DNA of 6,935 bases from Acidobacteriota bacterium (lineage in GTDB: Bacteria; Acidobacteriota; Vicinamibacteria; Vicinamibacterales; UBA8438). Under the pieces are notes generated by a model. That model had not been told where the DNA came from. It made no database searches and saw only the letters and a list, made by a program, of their open reading frames with translations. A program made the translations under genes and the position numbers. Positions 1 to 4,416 of the stretch are shown here, piece after piece (positions within the stretch are counted from its first letter, which is position 1; each line of letters begins with the position of its first letter). The stretch is from assembly GCA_011523485.1 (NCBI GenBank), contig WTGR01000276.1, positions 1-6,935 of the forward strand, given 5' to 3'.

Positions 1-2796
1 GCGTACGTCGACGTACTGCTGTCGGACCCGGCGAAGAAACGCGCGGCCCAGCGGGTGCTGAAGAAGCGTCGAGGAGAGATCGGAGACCGGCAGATGCTCG
101 CCGACACGGTAGCGGAGCTCGAGCGGGAGCGTCTGTTCGGGATTCTGGAGAAGCTGGTCCTCTGGGAGAGCACGACCGACGGGGAAGTGCTGAAGCAGGC
201 CCGCACGGAGATCTGGCAGAGCTGGCGGCGGGCCTGCGCCGAGCACGCCGACCATCCGCGTGCCGCGGAGCTCTTCGACCGCCACACACTGCCCGCATTT
301 CACGACCCGTTCGCCGGTGGGGGCTCCCTGCCGCTCGAAGCGCAGCGACTGGGACTCGAAGCGCACGCCAGTGACCTCAACCCGGTAGCGGTCCTCATCA
401 ACAAGGCGATGATCGAGATCCCACCCAGGTTCGCCGGCCGGCCGCCGGTGAACCCGGAGACGCGGAACGAGCCGACGGTCGTCGCCCGGACGTGGAAGGG
501 CGCGCAGGGTCTGGCCGACGACGTGCGGCACTACGGCCGGTGGATGCGCGACGAGGCGGAGAAACGGATCGGCCGTCTGTACCCGCCGGTCGAGATCACG
601 GCGGATATGGTGCGGGAGCGGCCCGACCTGAAGCCGTACCAGGGCCGGAAACTGACGGTCATCGCGTGGCTGTGGGCGCGGACGGTGAAGAGCCCGAACC
701 CGGCGTTTGCAGATGTGGACGTGCCGCTGGCGTCGACGTTCATGTTGTCGACGAAGAAGGGCAAGGAGGCGTACGTCGAGCCGGTGGTCGGGGCGGGGAG
801 TTACCGCTTCGCGGTCAGGGTCGGCCTACCACCGGATATTGATGCAGCCAAGGCCGGGACCAAGCTGTCGCGCGGGAGCTTCCGTTGTCTGATGTCCAAC
901 GCTCCCATCCGGTACGAGTACATCGACGACGAGGCGAATGCGGGCCGGATGAGCGAACGACTGATGGCTGTCGTCGTCGCCGGAGATCGGGCGAGAGTGT
1001 ACCTTCCACCGCTGCCGAGCAGTGACACTGCCGCACGTGACTCACAGCCCGCATGGAAACCAGACGCCCCAAGTCGTGGGACTTGGGCCAGCAATGCACA
1101 GGGCCGGCGGTACGGGTTCAGGACGTTCGGCGACTACTTCACCCTACGTCAACTTGTCGCGCTGACGACCTTCTCCGACTTGGTGAGCGAGGCGACGGAG
1201 CGTGTTCACCATGATGCAGTCGCGGCGGGGTTGTCCGACGACGGCCGACCGCTACGTGACGGCGGCGCCGGGGCGACGGCGTATGCCGAGGCGGTAGCGG
1301 TGTATTTGTCGTTCGCGCAGAGCAAGAGCTGCAATCGGAATACCAGCCTGTGTCTGTGGGAACATCGAATGGACAGGCTAGTAGCGACGTTTGGCAGGCA
1401 GGCGTTGCCCATGGTGTGGGATTTCGCAGAGACGAACCCACTTGCCGGAGTCGGCGGTGACATCTTCGGAAGTGTGGAGTCCGTTTGCGAGGTTATCGAA
1501 AAACAGTTCCAGCAGACGATCTCGGGCTTCGCTTCTCAGCAGGATGCACTCGACCAGAAAAGATCGAGCGGAAGGCTCATTTCGACCGATCCGCCGTACT
1601 ACGACAACATCGGCTATGCAGACCTGTCGGATTTCTTTTACATCTGGCTGCGGCGCTCCGTGAGAAACATGTTTCCGGATCTGTTCGCAACGGTGGCGGT
1701 ACCCAAAGGAGCAGAGCTGGTGGCCAGCGCGTACCGCCACGGGAGCAAGGAAGCCGCGGACATTTTCTTCCTCAACGGCATGACCCAAGCGCTACGACGA
1801 CTTGCTAACTCGGCACACGCTGGGTTTCCGGTCACGATCTACTATGCCTTCAAGCAATCGGAGAGCAAGGGCAAAGGAACGGCGAGCACTGGCTGGGAGA
1901 CCTTCCTGGACGCAGTGATCATGTCGGGCTTTGCTGTTACGGACACGTGGCCCATGCGCACGGAGCAACCCAAGGGACTGCGTGCATTCGCCCAGAACGC
2001 CCTCGCCTCCAGCATTGTCCTCGTCTGCCGCCGCCGGCCCGCCGACGCGCCCAACGCCACCCGTCGCGAGTGCGTGACCGCCCTCCGAAGGGAGTTGCCG
2101 CCGGCGCTCCGTCTGCTGCAAACCGGCAACATCGCCCCCGTCGACCTCGCCCAGGCAGCCATCGGCCCCGGCATGGCCGTATACACCCGCTACGCGAAGG
2201 TGCTCGACGCGGCGGGCAACCCGATGTCCGTGCGCGAGGCGCTGGCGTTGATCAACCAGATTCTCGACGAGGTGCTCGCCGAGCAGGAGGGAGACTTCGA
2301 CGCCGACAGCCGCTGGGCGCTGGACTGGTTCGATCAGTACGGCTTCGAGCCGGGGGACTACGGCGACGCCGAAGTGCTTGCCAAGGCAAAGAATACCGCG
2401 GTGGCGGGCATGGTGGAGGCGGGTATCCTGACGTCGCGGGCCGGCAAGGTGCAGCTTCTGCGCCCGGCGGAACTGCCGGCCGACTGGGACCCCGAGTCCG
2501 ATACGCGGCTAACGGCGTGGGAGATGGTGCATCACTTGATCCGGGTGCTGGAGCGGGGCGGCGAGCAGGAGGCCGCGACGGTGGTCCGCACGCTGGGCGG
2601 CCGGGCGGAAACTGCCCGCGAGTTGTGCTACCGGCTCTATACCGTGTGCGAACGCCGGAAGCGCGCCGCGGAGGCCTTGGCCTACAACGGGCTCGTGCAG
2701 AGCTGGCCCGAGATCAGCCGCCTCGCCGCCGCGGGCGGCACGGAACAGGGCGGCCTGTTCGGCGACGCGGGCGGGGACGTCGGAGAGGAAGCGTGA
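1..2796 (+). CDS. DUF1156-family DNA adenine-type methyltransferase, 5'-truncated by window edge
   Basis: The reading frame is open from base 1 to a TGA at 2794-2796 (931 codons), so the GTG at 55 is internal and the true start lies left of the window. What is missing should be the N-terminal DUF1156 part, normally carrying a WWARRPLA-like motif. Numbering from base 1, the AdoMet-binding motif I is DPFAGGGS (residues 102-109). A strand-2 acidic motif SDLNPVA follows (D125), and the catalytic motif IV is DPPYYDN (530-536) followed by GYADLSDFFYIWLRR. The order motif I, about 420 residues, then DPPY resembles alpha-class amino-methyltransferases with the specificity region in between. Family-typical blocks are KSPNPAF (about 229-235), the FGDYFTLRQLVALTTF region (from about 371) and GRQALPMVWDFAETNP (465-480). 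The protein probably methylates an exocyclic amino group, most likely adenine N6, to mark self DNA; the target is unknown. The central third has lower GC than both ends. Family assignment is strong; base and target are inferred. Confidence 0.93.
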   Translation, partial: AYVDVLLSDPAKKRAAQRVLKKRRGEIGDRQMLADTVAELERERLFGILEKLVLWESTTDGEVLKQARTEIWQSWRRACAEHADHPRAAELFDRHTLPAFHDPFAGGGSLPLEAQRLGLEAHASDLNPVAVLINKAMIEIPPRFAGRPPVNPETRNEPTVVARTWKGAQGLADDVRHYGRWMRDEAEKRIGRLYPPVEITADMVRERPDLKPYQGRKLTVIAWLWARTVKSPNPAFADVDVPLASTFMLSTKKGKEAYVEPVVGAGSYRFAVRVGLPPDIDAAKAGTKLSRGSFRCLMSNAPIRYEYIDDEANAGRMSERLMAVVVAGDRARVYLPPLPSSDTAARDSQPAWKPDAPSRGTWASNAQGRRYGFRTFGDYFTLRQLVALTTFSDLVSEATERVHHDAVAAGLSDDGRPLRDGGAGATAYAEAVAVYLSFAQSKSCNRNTSLCLWEHRMDRLVATFGRQALPMVWDFAETNPLAGVGGDIFGSVESVCEVIEKQFQQTISGFASQQDALDQKRSSGRLISTDPPYYDNIGYADLSDFFYIWLRRSVRNMFPDLFATVAVPKGAELVASAYRHGSKEAADIFFLNGMTQALRRLANSAHAGFPVTIYYAFKQSESKGKGTASTGWETFLDAVIMSGFAVTDTWPMRTEQPKGLRAFAQNALASSIVLVCRRRPADAPNATRRECVTALRRELPPALRLLQTGNIAPVDLAQAAIGPGMAVYTRYAKVLDAAGNPMSVREALALINQILDEVLAEQEGDFDADSRWALDWFDQYGFEPGDYGDAEVLAKAKNTAVAGMVEAGILTSRAGKVQLLRPAELPADWDPESDTRLTAWEMVHHLIRVLERGGEQEAATVVRTLGGRAETARELCYRLYTVCERRKRAAEALAYNGLVQSWPEISRLAAAGGTEQGGLFGDAGGDVGEEA
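3..16. repeat. Perfect 14-bp palindrome in the methylase coding sequence
   Basis: GTACGTCGACGTAC is fully self-complementary with no loop and is centred on GTCGAC. It encodes part of the A-Y-V-D-V stretch near the left edge, so codon constraint may explain it. It could be a binding or recognition site, but nothing else supports that. Confidence 0.35.
1068..1087. repeat. Perfect 8-bp inverted repeat with 4-nt loop inside the methylase gene
   Basis: Arms CCCAAGTC (1068-1075) and GACTTGGG (1080-1087) are exact reverse complements around GTGG. The hairpin lies in codons for a variable-looking linker (PSRGTW) just before the conserved FGDYFTLRQL block. I found no second copy in the window and no flanking mobile-element sequence. 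It may be a chance hairpin, a mark of a past insertion or recombination, or an RNA structure in the mRNA. Confidence 0.5.
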
Positions 2797-2826
2797 CCGC
2801 CGTCGCCGCTGCCGCGCGTCGCCCGC

Positions 2827-2833
2827 GGGAGAG
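2827..2833 (+). promoter_or_regulatory. Ribosome binding site for the OLD-like gene
   Basis: A purine-rich GGGAGAG stretch lies 6 nt before the ATG at 2840, with the GGAG core 8 nt away. This favours 2840 over the in-frame ATG at 2849, for which the spacing would be too long. The site sits inside the 43-nt gap after the methylase stop (2797-2839). No promoter or terminator is apparent in that gap, so co-transcription with the methylase is likely. Confidence 0.6.
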
Positions 2834-2839
2834 CCGTCC

Positions 2840-4399
2840 ATGTCGTTGATGTCTCGGGAGCTGCACCAGGTCTGGGACGCGTTGCGCGCCAGCAAGGGGG
2901 AGCGCGACGAGGCGCTGGCGGCGATCCGGATCAGAGAGTTGCGGGGTATTCGGGACATCCGGATCCCTTTCGAGTATCCGGTGTCCGTCCTCGCGGGGCC
3001 GAACGGCTGCGGCAAGTCGACCGTGCTGTTCGCCTGCGCCTGCGCGTACGACGTGCCTGGGCGGCGCCCGCGCGATTTCGCCCCGGGCGCCCTGTTTCCG
3101 GACTTCACCAGCCGACAACAGGATGTTTCCTCGGATACGCCGCAACGGACGCAGCTCGATTTCCAGTACCTGCATCACGGCGATGATGTCGCCATGTCCT
3201 GGAAGCGCAGCAGGACGTGGAGGCGCAGCTTCACCAACCGCAACGGCGAACGCCAGCCGCAACGGCCCGTCTATCTGCGCACGCTGGCCAACCTCACCAA
3301 CCCCTCCGAGGTGCGCAGCCTGCTGCGGCTCGGCCGCAGGCAGGTGCGCGCCGCGGCGTTCGACGCCGAGTTGCTGACCTTCGCCCACCGTATCCTGCCG
3401 TGGCGCTACCGCGACCTGTCGGTCATCAGCGGACCGGAGAGCGACCTGCTGTTCGCCGAGATCGACGACCCCGGACAGACGCGCTATTCCGAGTTCCACA
3501 TGTCGTCGGGAGAACGCTCGATCCTGCGCATCTCGAAGGAGGTCGCGCGGCTCGACGCAGCACTGGTCCTCATCGACGAGATCGACACCGGCCTGCATCC
3601 CTACACGCAGCAGCAGGCGATGCTCGAACTGCAGCGCAGCGCGCTGCGCCGGAACCTGCAGATCATCGTGGCGTCGCACAGCCCAGTCATCCTCGACAGC
3701 GTGCCGGCGGAGGCCCGGATATTCCTCGACCGCGACGACGACACCGGAGAGGTGCGCCGCGTGCCGGCCCATCGCGACCTCTTCCAGAAGGCGCTGTACG
3801 GCGCCTCGCAGGACCAGCTCTCCATCCTGTGCGAGGACGCGGTCGCCGAGGGCGTGATTCGCGGCGTTCTCGACGTGCTGAACGTCGAGCTGGAGCTGCA
3901 GCACGGCGACGTCGTCATCGGGCGCAATTCGGGGCGGGACGAGTTCCCGGGACACGTCCGCACGCTGGCGAAGTTCGACCGGCTGTCCAACTTCATCCTG
4001 GTCCTCGACGGCGACTCGCGGGGGCTGGAGGAGGAGCTGCATGCCATTGCCCAACGGCACGCGCAAGCCGTGCACGTGTTGTTCCTGCCGGGCGAGGGCC
4101 CGCCGGAGCAGTGGCTGTGGGACACCGTGCGGGAACGACCGGACGCGTATGCGGAGCGGCTCGGGCTAGGGGCGGCCGACATGCAGCGCTCGATGCGCCA
4201 CCTCGAGCGCCTGGTCGACGGCGCCGTGCAGCAGCAGGAGGACATGGCCAAGGTTGCCATCCGCTCCCTGGCGCACCGGCTCCAGCGTATGGTCCCGGAT
4301 GTCGCCCGCATCGTCGGCCGGCACGAAGCACGGACACAAGCGCTGTACGAGCTGGTGTACGGGCTGCGGAAACTGATCGAACAGTGGCGGCGACTCTGA
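2840..4399 (+). CDS. OLD-family ATPase with C-terminal TOPRIM domain (candidate ATP-regulated nuclease)
   Basis: A 519-residue protein with an ABC/SMC-like ATPase head followed by a TOPRIM domain, the architecture of OLD-family overcoming-lysogenization-defect nucleases (GajA of Gabija is a known member). Walker A is GPNGCGKST (residues 53-61). The signature-like motif is SSGER (222-226), Walker B is LVLIDEIDTGLHP (242-254) and the H-loop is ASHSP (278-282). The TOPRIM domain starts with LCED (catalytic-type glutamate E332) and has the metal-binding pair in VLDGDS (D390, D392), 58 residues on. A PGEGPPEQWLW block and a charged helical tail follow. All key residues for ATP and metal binding look present, so DNA cleavage or nicking is plausible. 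The gene starts 43 nt after the methylase stop with a good ribosome binding site, suggesting one transcript. It ends 14 nt from the stop of the convergent DUF499 gene. The nuclease role comes from the family; its part in this locus is inference. A non-nuclease sensor ATPase is the main alternative. Confidence 0.88.
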   Translation: MSLMSRELHQVWDALRASKGERDEALAAIRIRELRGIRDIRIPFEYPVSVLAGPNGCGKSTVLFACACAYDVPGRRPRDFAPGALFPDFTSRQQDVSSDTPQRTQLDFQYLHHGDDVAMSWKRSRTWRRSFTNRNGERQPQRPVYLRTLANLTNPSEVRSLLRLGRRQVRAAAFDAELLTFAHRILPWRYRDLSVISGPESDLLFAEIDDPGQTRYSEFHMSSGERSILRISKEVARLDAALVLIDEIDTGLHPYTQQQAMLELQRSALRRNLQIIVASHSPVILDSVPAEARIFLDRDDDTGEVRRVPAHRDLFQKALYGASQDQLSILCEDAVAEGVIRGVLDVLNVELELQHGDVVIGRNSGRDEFPGHVRTLAKFDRLSNFILVLDGDSRGLEEELHAIAQRHAQAVHVLFLPGEGPPEQWLWDTVRERPDAYAERLGLGAADMQRSMRHLERLVDGAVQQQEDMAKVAIRSLAHRLQRMVPDVARIVGRHEARTQALYELVYGLRKLIEQWRRL

Positions 4400-4416
4400 G
4401 TCCGAGCACGGAGTCA
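4397..4416. terminator. Short dyad spanning both convergent stop codons; possible weak bidirectional terminator
   Basis: The 20 bases from the TGA of the OLD-like gene to the reverse-strand TGA of the DUF499 gene form an inverted repeat. TGA pairs with TCA, then there is one G/G mismatch, then TCCG pairs with CGGA around an AGCA loop. No T-tract follows on either strand, so factor-independent termination would be weak. The 14-nt gap (4400-4413) leaves no room for anything else. Part of the symmetry is automatic, since two opposed TGA codons always mirror each other; only the inner 4-bp stem and centring are extra. Confidence 0.25.

Noticed and set aside
55..57. GTG as the start of the methylase
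   Set aside because: The frame is open to base 1 and the upstream codons (A-Y-V-D-V-L-L-S-D-P) fit the DUF1156 family. No ribosome binding site is seen before 55.
1621..1660. Relatively AT-rich patch that might be read as a promoter
   Set aside because: It encodes the conserved residues right after DPPY (SDFFYIWLRR). The TTT/TTC/TTT/TAC codons explain the AT content and no gene starts downstream.
1947..2849. Overlapping + strand frame of 300 codons in the methylase 3' region
   Set aside because: It is an out-of-frame shadow of the methylase with Arg/Gly-rich composition and no domain. The methylase frame there keeps family-typical sequence.
2714..4075. Long open frame of about 450 codons on the - strand opposite the OLD-like gene
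   Set aside because: It is antisense to a gene with intact ATPase and TOPRIM motifs. Its translation is low-complexity and shows no domain; high GC leaves few stops in such shadow frames.
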